58,536 bases of DNA, taken from assembly GCA_016208965.1 (NCBI GenBank), contig JACQXB010000048.1, positions 1 through 58,536 of the forward strand. Direction: 5' to 3'. The notes beneath the pieces are model-generated. The model had not been told where the DNA came from, searched no databases, and was given only the letters and a program-made list of their open reading frames with translations. Positions 52,555-58,536 of the stretch are shown here, piece by piece. A program made the translations under genes and the position numbers. Every line of letters begins with the position of its first letter. The first letter of the stretch is position 1. The DNA comes from Nitrospirota bacterium (GTDB taxonomy: Bacteria > Nitrospirota > Thermodesulfovibrionia > UBA6902 > DSMQ01).

Positions 52555-54231
52555 CTAAAACGGTCTTGATGCCTGGAGGAATGTTGTTGACCTTGTCCTT
52601 GTTCCTTGTGGCCCTTTTTCCTTCCACAGTTCATTTTTAAAGTTCATGGTAATACCCCTTAATCTGTATTCTGCGCCCAGGGAGCCTAAAATCGTGCGTG
52701 TATTATTAAGGCTTTCTTTATAAAAATTCATTCCTGCATTCAATGATAGAGATCTCCTTACACTATAATGGAAAGTCAAGTTGGCGTACCGGAATGTCCT
52801 TGAAGTGGTTCCTGATTCTAAAATCGCACCTGTCTTTGCATCAAGACTGCCTCTAAACCCGATTTGCATAAAGTATCCTATGGAATTATCAGAAGTGAGA
52901 CGCTTTGTCTTTGTAATGGATGATGTTCCGTCCAATTCATCGCCAGTAATACCTTCTTCAGAATAGTTAAGAAGGCTCTGGAGAGTCATGTTCTGTATGA
53001 AACGGCTGACAAATCCAGTATTGAACGTATACCTTTCGGTTTTCTCTTTCAGGGATGAACGGTAAAAATAGCACGAGCCGCCACCATTGATTTCTGAATT
53101 TATTTTGTCAAAAAATTTGGAGACCATTCCACCTATTGAGTAAGACATGGAATTTCTATTCTTTGATGTCTCAAGCTGCTGTGCTGTACCGGTTATTGAT
53201 GTGTCTGCGGAAACGGTAATGTATTTGGGCATCTGCTTTGCAAAGACAAGTCCGAGTGTCAAGGACTCTATTGACTCGTTGCTGAAATCGCCCTCGCTTT
53301 TATAAAGCATAAGGTTCTGGTTCGTTGTTAAAGATTGACTGAGTCTGTATGTAGAATTCCCGAAAAATGTAGCGGAGTTACCCTTATCTTGCTTTTGTTC
53401 TATGTGGTTTGCATGTAAACTGAAATTGGAATTAAAGTCGGAGGACGGCATATAGATAAAATTGATGTCTGAAATCGCGGTTGTGAATTCGGTGAAGCTG
53501 TTGTCATTGTAACTGATGTTCATATTGAAATTTGTTGGTATGCCCGGTTTCAACCCTATAGAAATACTCGCAGCATTGATTGCCTCAAACAGTTTACCAA
53601 AAGTATGCCGGTATGTATAGGCTGCATCTATAAAATCTTCGCCCTTTCTTTTATTAATGCCGAGCATAAAACTCCTGTTTGTCTGGTCGGTGACTTCTGT
53701 TAAACTCGTTGTATTTATATTGTCCTCCTGCATGTCATACCTTAGATTTATCCCTTTGCCAAGAAAGGCACTGCCGAAAAGTCCGTATCTATCAATGGTC
53801 TGTTTTGTCTGAAATATCTGTTCAGGCTGAATTGTCCATGTTGGTAAATCCAGTTTTTCCTTGAATATGGTGAACGGATATTTTGTACCCTGAATAAAGT
53901 CCAGCTTGAGATTGTAATCACGGCTTTTTGCAGTAGTAGTCGTCCTTCCAACTCTGGATTCATCGGTCTCGGAATCCTCTTCTCTGAATGAACCGCCAAT
54001 CCCATACATCAGAAGCCTCGGGCTATAAACATGGCCTTGATATTTTAATTTATAGTCCTGTGTAAATGAGTCTTTTTTAGACTCAGCATCTATGTCTTTA
54101 ATTTTATCATTCTGATATGAAAGTTGAATCAATCCCAAAATTCCCTCTCTTTCTTGTGCAAATGATACAACGGGGAATACAAGGGCGGAAAACGATATTA
54201 CCACACAAGTCCACATCCATCTTGAATTCAT
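52555..54231 (-). CDS. Outer-membrane beta-barrel protein (candidate electron-conduit porin)
   Basis: A 558-residue protein with a signal peptide (WMWTCVVISFSALVFPVVSFA). The mature chain alternates aromatic/hydrophobic and polar residues in many 10-14 residue strands, with no soluble domain, and ends in Phe (ASRPF), a BamA recognition signal. About 20 or more strands seem likely. I recognise no named family. Its place between two NHL propellers and upstream of a ten-heme cytochrome suggests the porin of a porin-cytochrome conduit, which is inference. Confidence 0.8.
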   Translation of the reverse strand: MNSRWMWTCVVISFSALVFPVVSFAQEREGILGLIQLSYQNDKIKDIDAESKKDSFTQDYKLKYQGHVYSPRLLMYGIGGSFREEDSETDESRVGRTTTTAKSRDYNLKLDFIQGTKYPFTIFKEKLDLPTWTIQPEQIFQTKQTIDRYGLFGSAFLGKGINLRYDMQEDNINTTSLTEVTDQTNRSFMLGINKRKGEDFIDAAYTYRHTFGKLFEAINAASISIGLKPGIPTNFNMNISYNDNSFTEFTTAISDINFIYMPSSDFNSNFSLHANHIEQKQDKGNSATFFGNSTYRLSQSLTTNQNLMLYKSEGDFSNESIESLTLGLVFAKQMPKYITVSADTSITGTAQQLETSKNRNSMSYSIGGMVSKFFDKINSEINGGGSCYFYRSSLKEKTERYTFNTGFVSRFIQNMTLQSLLNYSEEGITGDELDGTSSITKTKRLTSDNSIGYFMQIGFRGSLDAKTGAILESGTTSRTFRYANLTFHYSVRRSLSLNAGMNFYKESLNNTRTILGSLGAEYRLRGITMNFKNELWKEKGPQGTRTRSTTFLQASRPF

Positions 54232-54232
54232 C

Positions 54233-54300
54233 GTTCATAATCCACAAGCCATAGTCCATAATTCGCTTTTACTATGAAACATAAACTATCAACTATGAAC
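54233..54300. repeat. Heptad-periodic inverted spacer upstream of the barrel gene
   Basis: GTTCATA ATCCACA AGCCATA GTCCATA ATTCGCT, three T, then ACTATGA AACATAA ACTATCA ACTATGA AC. The two arms are complementary and in exact 7-base register. It interrupts the NHL-barrel-NHL-cytochrome run and starts 2 bases before the barrel ATG, so it occupies the translation-initiation region. Confidence 0.9.
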
Positions 54301-54322
54301 GGCCACCTTCTATGAAATCCCA

Positions 54323-55384
54323 TTAGTAATGACCCCTCAAGTATTCATTATATTTTTCAGGGTTTTCCTTTTTCCACTTCTCGCTCAGATACTGGAATAC
54401 CTGCACCCTGTAGTTAAAGGAATCAACGATATATACCCTGTCTTTTTCATCCACATATACACCTGCAGGGAGCCAGAAATATCCTGGTTCGTGCCCAGGT
54501 CCCCCTATGAAAAGAAGGATTTTACCATTCTCATCAAATATCTGAAGGTTATCAAATGCAGCATCAGCCACATAAACATGTTGCTCGCTGTCAATACCTA
54601 TGCCCTTTGGCCTTGCAAAAGTACCAGGGGCATCTCCTATCTGCCCAAACCTCTTTATAGACTTTCCATCTTTATCAAAAACCTGCACCCTGAAGTTTTG
54701 TGTATCAACGATATATACATTACCGGTTCTCATATCAATTGCTACATTAGAGGGGTAATTAAACTCTCCGTCCTGGGTCCCCCTTATGCCGAAAGTAAAC
54801 AAAGGCTCGCCTTTTGTAGAATAAACATGCACCATATGTCCATAACTGTCAACTACATACAATCTCCCGAGTTCATTATTTACAGCAATACCAGCAGGAT
54901 TTTTAAACTCATCTTTTTTGCCGAGGGCTATCTTCAGATTTCCATTTGCATCATAACCAAACACCCTCTTCTGTTTTGCATCCGATACAAAAACTGTGCC
55001 ATCAGAAGAAACAGCCACACCTACAGGAAGGATAAGCCTTCCCATACCCTCACGTCCAATAAAGGTTACTTTCCGCTCCTTCAAGTCAAAGACAAATACA
55101 ACGGAGCTCTGGGTATCCGTAACATAAATCTTGTCATTATATGCAGTAACACCATAAGGCTTCATAATCTCGGTGCTAAAAATTGGTTCACCGAGAACTT
55201 TCTCAAGAAATCCCCTTTTCTTGAAATTGCTTTCTCCCTTATAGCTGTCCAGATAAACCAGTCTCGGTTCCTCAGGAGGAAGGGGATAAATAAGTTTAAC
55301 TTCTTTTGGCGGGGGTGCTGCACAACCGTAAATTGACAGGAATACAGAAAATATCAACAGATAGCGACACACATGGTTCAGCAT
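54323..55384 (-). CDS. NHL-repeat beta-propeller lipoprotein
   Basis: About 353 residues. Signal MLNHVCRYLLIFSVFLSIYG followed by the lipobox Cys (YGCAAPPP) marks a lipoprotein. After a Pro-rich linker come NHL repeats (KPYGVTAYNDKIYVTDT, LPVGVAVSSDGTVFVSDA, NPAGIAVNNELGRLYVVDS, YPSNVAIDMRTGNVYIVDT, RPKGIGIDSEQHVYVADA, LPAGVYVDEKDRVYIVDS). I place the start at 55384 because the signal peptide begins there; a GTG at 55399 is the alternative and neither has ideal spacing. It is the first gene of the redox run. Confidence 0.88.
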   Translation of the reverse strand: MLNHVCRYLLIFSVFLSIYGCAAPPPKEVKLIYPLPPEEPRLVYLDSYKGESNFKKRGFLEKVLGEPIFSTEIMKPYGVTAYNDKIYVTDTQSSVVFVFDLKERKVTFIGREGMGRLILPVGVAVSSDGTVFVSDAKQKRVFGYDANGNLKIALGKKDEFKNPAGIAVNNELGRLYVVDSYGHMVHVYSTKGEPLFTFGIRGTQDGEFNYPSNVAIDMRTGNVYIVDTQNFRVQVFDKDGKSIKRFGQIGDAPGTFARPKGIGIDSEQHVYVADAAFDNLQIFDENGKILLFIGGPGHEPGYFWLPAGVYVDEKDRVYIVDSFNYRVQVFQYLSEKWKKENPEKYNEYLRGHY

Positions 55385-55507
55385 TCTAAACAGGCACACT
55401 CCTCTAAAGCAATATTATTCCATATATAAACTTGATATCCTGCAGCTTGCTCATTAAAAAATAGTATTCTATTTCTTCCTTTTCTTTGTCAAGTGGCCTG
55501 CTGTTTA

Positions 55508-55664
55508 CCGAAAAATAGAGATAGAAAAGCTAAGTCCTTAACAATCCTGTCATTGCGAGCACCCGAGGGGTGCGTGGCAATCTCGTTATAAAAAGGCGAG
55601 ATTGCTTCGTTTCACTCGCAATGACACGTCACTCGCAATGACACGCTCTATCTCTATTTTTCGG
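55508..55664. mobile_element. MITE-like element, copy 2 (157 bp) with 7-bp target duplication
   Basis: Terminal inverted repeats begin CCGAAAAATAGAGATAG at both ends. The 7 bases CTGTTTA lie directly outside each end (55501-55507 and 55665-55671), a clean target-site duplication. The interior has CATTGCGAG units. The left 75 bp match the right end of the 35,433 copy almost perfectly. It inserted between the small cytochrome terminator and the NHL lipoprotein gene. The rest of 55,400-55,747 contains only the terminator and the lipoprotein leader. Confidence 0.9.
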
Positions 55665-55701
55665 CTGTTTAAACACATCTGATTTTTAATGATTTCAGGG
55701 C

Positions 55702-55727
55702 AAAAAAAAGGGGGAGAAAACTCCCCC
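55702..55727 (-). terminator. Intrinsic terminator after the four-heme cytochrome
   Basis: GGGGGAG-AAAA-CTCCCCC (55710-55727) has an A8 run at 55702-55709, which reads as T8 on the minus strand. It ends transcription of the 245-residue cytochrome 20 bases after its stop and isolates the NHL gene. TTTT after the stem on the plus strand may give some bidirectional activity. Confidence 0.92.
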
Positions 55728-55747
55728 CTTTTAATTAAATCTTTACT

Positions 55748-56485
55748 TTATTTGCCGTGGCATGAAAGACAGAGTGCACTCCCTGAATTGCTTAATCTCA
55801 AAAATAATGCACCTGCTGTTGTTCCTTGTCCAGTTGTGTCTCCAGAAGCAACATGGGGATCATGACAGCTTGAGCATTCCACCTTGCCGCCCCTGAGAAG
55901 GGATGCTATTGTCCCTGTACCAAATCCAGTGGTAGTTGCCTTCAGGCTTGCCTTTCCGGCAGTATAGACAATGGATACAGGATGGTCATCTGCCAAATTT
56001 GTTCCAAGATTGGATGCTCCAGCAGGCATTACATACGCTGTTCCTGCTGCTGTTGCACCAAATGCTACATTAGTGCCGCCAGTAACAACACCGCCTGAAC
56101 CTGCTGCGTTAACGATAGAGTTGATAGCGCTTACACCATCATGGCAGCTCAGACATGCCTTGGTAATACCGGCAGGTGAAGTATCAGGAGTTGTGCCTGC
56201 AATGGTTGTTGCATACATGATATAACTTGCTGATGGAGTCGCCTTGTTCCAGAGTGGTGCGCCTGCAAAGTCTGTGTTTGCAAAGTGAGGAGCATGGCAC
56301 CATACACAGATTTCACCGTTCTGCTGTGTGCCGGTTGCGTGAATTGTGCCAGTACCACTGGGTGAAAGATTATGCTTTGTGTCTGCTACACCGCCTGCCA
56401 TTGCAGCACCTGCGCCTAAGAGTGCAATTGCCACCCCTATTACTATTAATATCAAAGTCTTTTCCTTCATTGTCTTTTCCTTCAT
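55748..56485 (-). CDS. Four-heme c-type cytochrome
   Basis: A 245-residue periplasmic protein with CVWCH, CLSCH, CSSCH and CLSCH, the last 4 residues from the end. The architecture resembles the smaller doubled-CXXCH cytochromes. The signal is LILIVIGVAIALLGAGAAMAG. The start is doubled: a tandem 15-base repeat gives MKEKTMKEKT, so either ATG (56485 or 56470) could be used. GGGAGG lies 8 bases before the first. It has its own sigma-54 promoter and palindromic activator sites, unlike the larger cytochrome. Confidence 0.92.
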   Translation of the reverse strand: MKEKTMKEKTLILIVIGVAIALLGAGAAMAGGVADTKHNLSPSGTGTIHATGTQQNGEICVWCHAPHFANTDFAGAPLWNKATPSASYIMYATTIAGTTPDTSPAGITKACLSCHDGVSAINSIVNAAGSGGVVTGGTNVAFGATAAGTAYVMPAGASNLGTNLADDHPVSIVYTAGKASLKATTTGFGTGTIASLLRGGKVECSSCHDPHVASGDTTGQGTTAGALFLRLSNSGSALCLSCHGK

Positions 56486-56541
56486 TTTACCCGCCTCCCT
56501 TCTTTTGGTTTTAAAAATTATTAGCTTTTAAAGTATTAATA

Positions 56542-56558
56542 CGCAAAAAATATACCAG
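56542..56558 (-). promoter_or_regulatory. Sigma-54 promoter of the four-heme cytochrome
   Basis: On the minus strand the sequence is TGGTATATTTTTTGC: GG and GC separated by exactly 10 bases, with TTTTTT before the GC. Transcription would start near 56,530, giving a leader of about 45 bases. The activator palindromes at 56633-56668 are about 80-110 bases upstream, a normal enhancer distance. Confidence 0.78.
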
Positions 56559-56632
56559 TAGAAATGATTAAAGAAAGTCCTTGAAAAACTGAAAAAAAAT
56601 TGAACACGAAGTATAGGATACCCTCATAAACA

Positions 56633-56668
56633 GTGAAATCACCATATCCAGTTGGTGATTTCACCAAC
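56633..56668. promoter_or_regulatory. Paired TGGTGA-WW-TCACCA activator sites upstream of the four-heme cytochrome
   Basis: GTGAAATCACCA (56633-56644) and GTTGGTGATTTCACCAAC (56651-56668) are two copies of the same dyad, centred about 22 bases apart, which puts them on the same DNA face. The first has one degenerate half. The same dyad occurs twice at 57505-57560. The rest of 56,486-56,697 contains only the promoter and leader. Confidence 0.75.
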
Positions 56669-56697
56669 TTACCACAACTAATATTCTCATTTCATCC

Positions 56698-57363
56698 TCA
56701 TTTTTTGTGACAGGTAAAACATAGTGCGCTTCCTATATTGGACTTTCTCAGGAACGGATTCTTACTCGGGTCGTGTGGCTCATGACAGGAAATACATTCA
56801 ACCCTGCCACTATCTAACTTCACATCGCTCCAGCCGTTCTGCGCGTCAGGAGGCGTATTAAACATCAGATCCTGCACAGTTGTAGGATATGTATTGGAGA
56901 TAGGATGATGAGCACCGAGGTTTAAAGGTTCTGTTGGATAATCTCCGAAAAGCCGCAAGTTATCATTCCTGCTCCAATGGCATCTATTACAATTGGGGTT
57001 TGATGTTGTATCAGGTATACTGCCCGCACCCGGGCCATTAATTAAATCATGCATTTTATTATTTGCATTCACGCCGTCATGGCAGCTAAAACATACAAGG
57101 GAACTTGGGTTAGGAATTGCGGGACATGATGTATTCATAGTAGGACTCGAATAAGGTGTAAAGGTGCTTGTCGTAGTCTGTCTGTTCCATAAAGGTTTCA
57201 AACCCGTATTAGAAAAATGAGGGGTATGGCAGAATACACATATCTCTTCTCCAGCAGTACTGATGTCATGTCTTGACCCTACAATGGTCGCACCATACGC
57301 AACAACATCTATCGTGAGTATTGGAAAGATTATTAAAACAATTAGTTTTGTATTGATTTTCAT
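56698..57363 (-). CDS. Five-heme c-type cytochrome
   Basis: A 221-residue periplasmic protein with CVFCH, CFSCH, CNRCH, CISCH and CFTCH. The signal is LIVLIIFPILTIDVVAYG. The heme spacing and the CVFCHTPHFSN...PLWNRQ segment match the four-heme and ten-CXXCH cytochromes nearby, so the three are paralogues. It is the first of the two small cytochromes, with its own sigma-54 promoter; the ribosome site is weak. Confidence 0.92.
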   Translation of the reverse strand: MKINTKLIVLIIFPILTIDVVAYGATIVGSRHDISTAGEEICVFCHTPHFSNTGLKPLWNRQTTTSTFTPYSSPTMNTSCPAIPNPSSLVCFSCHDGVNANNKMHDLINGPGAGSIPDTTSNPNCNRCHWSRNDNLRLFGDYPTEPLNLGAHHPISNTYPTTVQDLMFNTPPDAQNGWSDVKLDSGRVECISCHEPHDPSKNPFLRKSNIGSALCFTCHKK

Positions 57364-57404
57364 AGATTTTAGTAGATCTTAGCCTTTATTATATAAAATA
57401 AAAA

Positions 57405-57421
57405 AGCAAAAAACATGCCAT
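57405..57421 (-). promoter_or_regulatory. Sigma-54 promoter of the five-heme cytochrome
   Basis: On the minus strand: TGGCATGTTTTTTGC. The TGGCA half is a near-perfect -24 box and the spacing GG-N10-GC is exact. Transcription would begin near 57,394, about 30 bases before the ATG. Confidence 0.85.
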
Positions 57422-57504
57422 TAAACTCATCCCCTACTAAAATAAAAGAGTTATAAGACACAAAAATCATCCTCTGGCACTACAATTCTACTACATCCAC
57501 AATA

Positions 57505-57560
57505 GGTTCAGGATGGTGAAATCACCAATTTAGATTATGGTGATTTCACCATCCTGAACC
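57505..57560. promoter_or_regulatory. Shared 23-bp inverted repeat carrying two TGGTGA-WW-TCACCA dyads
   Basis: Two perfect 23-bp arms (57505-57527 and 57538-57560) flank a 10-base loop. Each arm contains one dyad (57514-57527 and 57538-57551), centred 24 bases apart. It sits between divergent sigma-54 promoters (57405-57421 minus and 57612-57627 plus) and could serve both as an enhancer. The rest of the 57,364-57,726 spacer holds these promoters and a heptad block. Confidence 0.8.
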
Positions 57561-57562
57561 GG

Positions 57563-57604
57563 AAGTAGGAAGTTTTTGCTTTTTACTCCTTACTTCTACT
57601 TCTC
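57563..57604. repeat. Heptad-periodic block beside the shared activator site
   Basis: AAGTAGG AAGTTTT on the left and ACTCCTT ACTTCTA CTTCTCC on the right are complementary arms in 7-base register, similar in sequence to the 1,208-1,287 block. It lies directly upstream of the plus-strand sigma-54 promoter. Confidence 0.7.
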
Positions 57605-57611
57605 CATTGTT

Positions 57612-57627
57612 TGGTATGTTTATTGCA
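57612..57627 (+). promoter_or_regulatory. Sigma-54 promoter of the REC-PilZ gene
   Basis: TGGTATGTTTATTGC with GG at 57613-57614 and GC at 57625-57626, exactly 10 bases apart. The GC is followed by A, as in many sigma-54 sites. Transcription would start near 57,638, about 90 bases before the ATG at 57727. Confidence 0.75.
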
Positions 57628-57726
57628 TAGATTTTTATGGTTAATTTAATCCATGTAAAAATCATAACATTGACTTTCAAGGTTATGAGAGGCTATGGAA
57701 CAGCCTTAAAATTAGAAGGAGATAAG

Positions 57727-58371
57727 ATGAAAAGGGTTCTTATAGTTGATGACGAGAGATTGATACTTGATGGATTATCAAAGTCTCTCTCTAATGAATA
57801 TACCGAGATAAAAACCATAGAAACAGGTGAAGATGCGCTTAAGGAAATTGTTTCCTGTTTTTATGACCTTTGCATTTTAGACATCTATCTGCCTGATATC
57901 AACGGACTGAATGTTATGAAGAAGATAAGGGAGATATCTCCTGAGACTAAAGTAGTTATCATGACAGCTTACCATATAACTAATGAAATGACGCAGGAGA
58001 TAGAAGATAATGCCCATTACTTTATTAGCAAACCCTTTGACCTCTCTCAGATAAAAGTCATCTCGGAGATGGCATTGAGTGGAGAGGGAAAAGATGCAAG
58101 AAGGTCTAAAAGAATACCATTTATGAAAACCATTGTTTACTTTGCAAGCGTTCTGGAAGATGAAATGTTGAAGATATTGAACTTAAAGGGTGATATTGTT
58201 GATGTAAACGATGATGGTATTGGTATGAAGACAGACTATCCCCTCAAGACGGGCTATATGGTGAGGTTCCCTGAAGAAACAAAACATGATTTAGGAGTTG
58301 TCAAGTGGAGCATGTCTACAGGAGGTGGTTCCTACAGGGTAGGAATTGAGTTTTTGAAACGTAGCGTTTAG
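57727..58371 (+). CDS. REC-PilZ response regulator
   Basis: A 214-residue protein from the ATG at 57727, which has AAGGAG 5 bases upstream; a longer frame from 57637 would add 30 residues without a ribosome site. Residues 1-118 form a receiver with Asp8-Asp9, phospho-acceptor Asp52 (CILDIYLPDING), Thr in MTAYH and Lys in FISKPF. Residues 130-214 resemble PilZ: ARRSKRIPF supplies the RXXXR half and DVNDDGIGM the D-X-N/S-X-X-G half of a c-di-GMP site, the second being degenerate. It may link phosphorylation to c-di-GMP. It shares its activator site with the five-heme cytochrome. Confidence 0.88.
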   Translation: MKRVLIVDDERLILDGLSKSLSNEYTEIKTIETGEDALKEIVSCFYDLCILDIYLPDINGLNVMKKIREISPETKVVIMTAYHITNEMTQEIEDNAHYFISKPFDLSQIKVISEMALSGEGKDARRSKRIPFMKTIVYFASVLEDEMLKILNLKGDIVDVNDDGIGMKTDYPLKTGYMVRFPEETKHDLGVVKWSMSTGGGSYRVGIEFLKRSV

Positions 58372-58379
58372 CGCATACG

Positions 58380-58536
58380 CTATTCCAGTCCAAATTTTTT
58401 AATCTGGTACCTTAGCGAATCGTAACTTATATTAAGCAGCTTTGCAGCGAGGGTTTTATTATTCCCTGACTTTTGAAGCGCCTGTATGAGAAGGTCTTTT
58501 TCTACTTCTTCAAGGGATATTCCATCATCTGGAAGA
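58380..58536 (-). CDS. C terminus of an NtrC-family sigma-54-dependent activator (partial)
   Basis: Only the last 51 residues are in the window: LPDDGISLEEVEKDLLIQAL, QKSGNNKTLAAKLLNISYDS, LRYQIKKFGLE. This is the Fis-type helix-turn-helix that ends NtrC-like response regulators; LEEVEKDLLIQAL is the usual linker. The central AAA+ domain must lie beyond the window. It converges on the REC-PilZ gene with 8 bases between stops. It is the obvious candidate to bind the TGGTGA-WW-TCACCA sites. Confidence 0.93.
   Translation of the reverse strand, partial: LPDDGISLEEVEKDLLIQALQKSGNNKTLAAKLLNISYDSLRYQIKKFGLE

Noticed and set aside
54329-55336. Long plus-strand open frame opposite the NHL lipoprotein
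   Set aside because: Low-complexity antisense shadow of the NHL repeats. The minus-strand protein has a lipobox and six clear repeats.
55400-55500. Sigma-54 promoter for the NHL-barrel-cytochrome operon
   Set aside because: The best candidate (TGGAATAATATTGC) has 9 instead of 10 bases between GG and GC and no activator dyad nearby.

Overview
The window is a Gram-negative bacterial chromosome segment of moderate to low GC. It carries BamA and OmpH/Skp, a lipid A gene run (lpxD, fabZ, lpxA, lpxI), several multiheme c-type cytochromes, beta-barrel proteins and a sigma-54 regulator. LpxI instead of LpxH, a GnnA/GnnB-like pair beside lpxA, cobUTS, and NHL-repeat plus multiheme clusters fit an anaerobic Nitrospirota (Thermodesulfovibrionia-like) or Desulfobacterota-type organism. 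That assignment is inference. No rRNA is present and the only RNA gene seen is an initiator tRNA.

Layout. Bases 1-17,900 are almost all minus-strand housekeeping: a small hypothetical, rdgB, pdxA and ridA; a cobalamin nucleotide-loop operon cobU-cobT-cobS ending in a wrecked cobC; a DUF3187-like outer-membrane protein with pgk and gap; rpsB-tsf-pyrH-frr with tRNA-fMet upstream; and galT-glgA-histidine kinase-response regulator. Bases 17,900-20,700 are a scar zone. It holds a REP-like palindrome pair beside a frameshifted REP-associated transposase, an intact rhomboid protease, an AF2212-like antitoxin whose PIN toxin is frameshifted and cut by an IS66-like remnant, and a small XRE regulator. 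Bases 20,760-26,880 are a tight plus-strand cluster: argG, a molybdopterin oxidoreductase, a DUF3786 protein, an APC permease, and a second argG with an in-frame TGA and a short C terminus. Bases 27,250-35,360 form the envelope operon bamA-ompH-lpxD-fabZ-lpxA-lpxI-gnnA-gnnB, which predicts 3-amino (amide-linked) lipid A.

Bases 35,700-40,880 hold an HD-GYP protein and a HEAT-repeat protein that appear to share an N-terminal domain, then a PHP protein and a radical SAM/SPASM protein. Bases 41,000-44,000 are a plus-strand accessory patch: an unrecognised 465-residue protein, a HigBA-like pair whose toxin lacks a usable start codon, and HicBA, separated by related boundary repeats. Bases 44,080-49,100 encode a P-type cation ATPase, a periplasmic rhodanese and a YeiH-type transporter. 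Bases 49,300-57,400 are a redox cluster: a 10-CXXCH cytochrome, two NHL propeller proteins, a 558-residue beta-barrel and two smaller cytochromes. The two small cytochromes and a divergent REC-PilZ response regulator each have a GG-N10-GC sigma-54 promoter preceded by paired TGGTGA-WW-TCACCA palindromes. The Fis-type C terminus of an NtrC-family activator enters at the window end and is the obvious candidate to bind them.

Two genome-level signals run across the window. Many spacers (and stretches inside cobS and cobU) are built from degenerate 7-bp periodic repeats, different at each locus and often arranged as two complementary arms. A MITE-like element with about 20-bp terminal inverted repeats occurs twice; one copy is flanked by a perfect 7-bp direct repeat.
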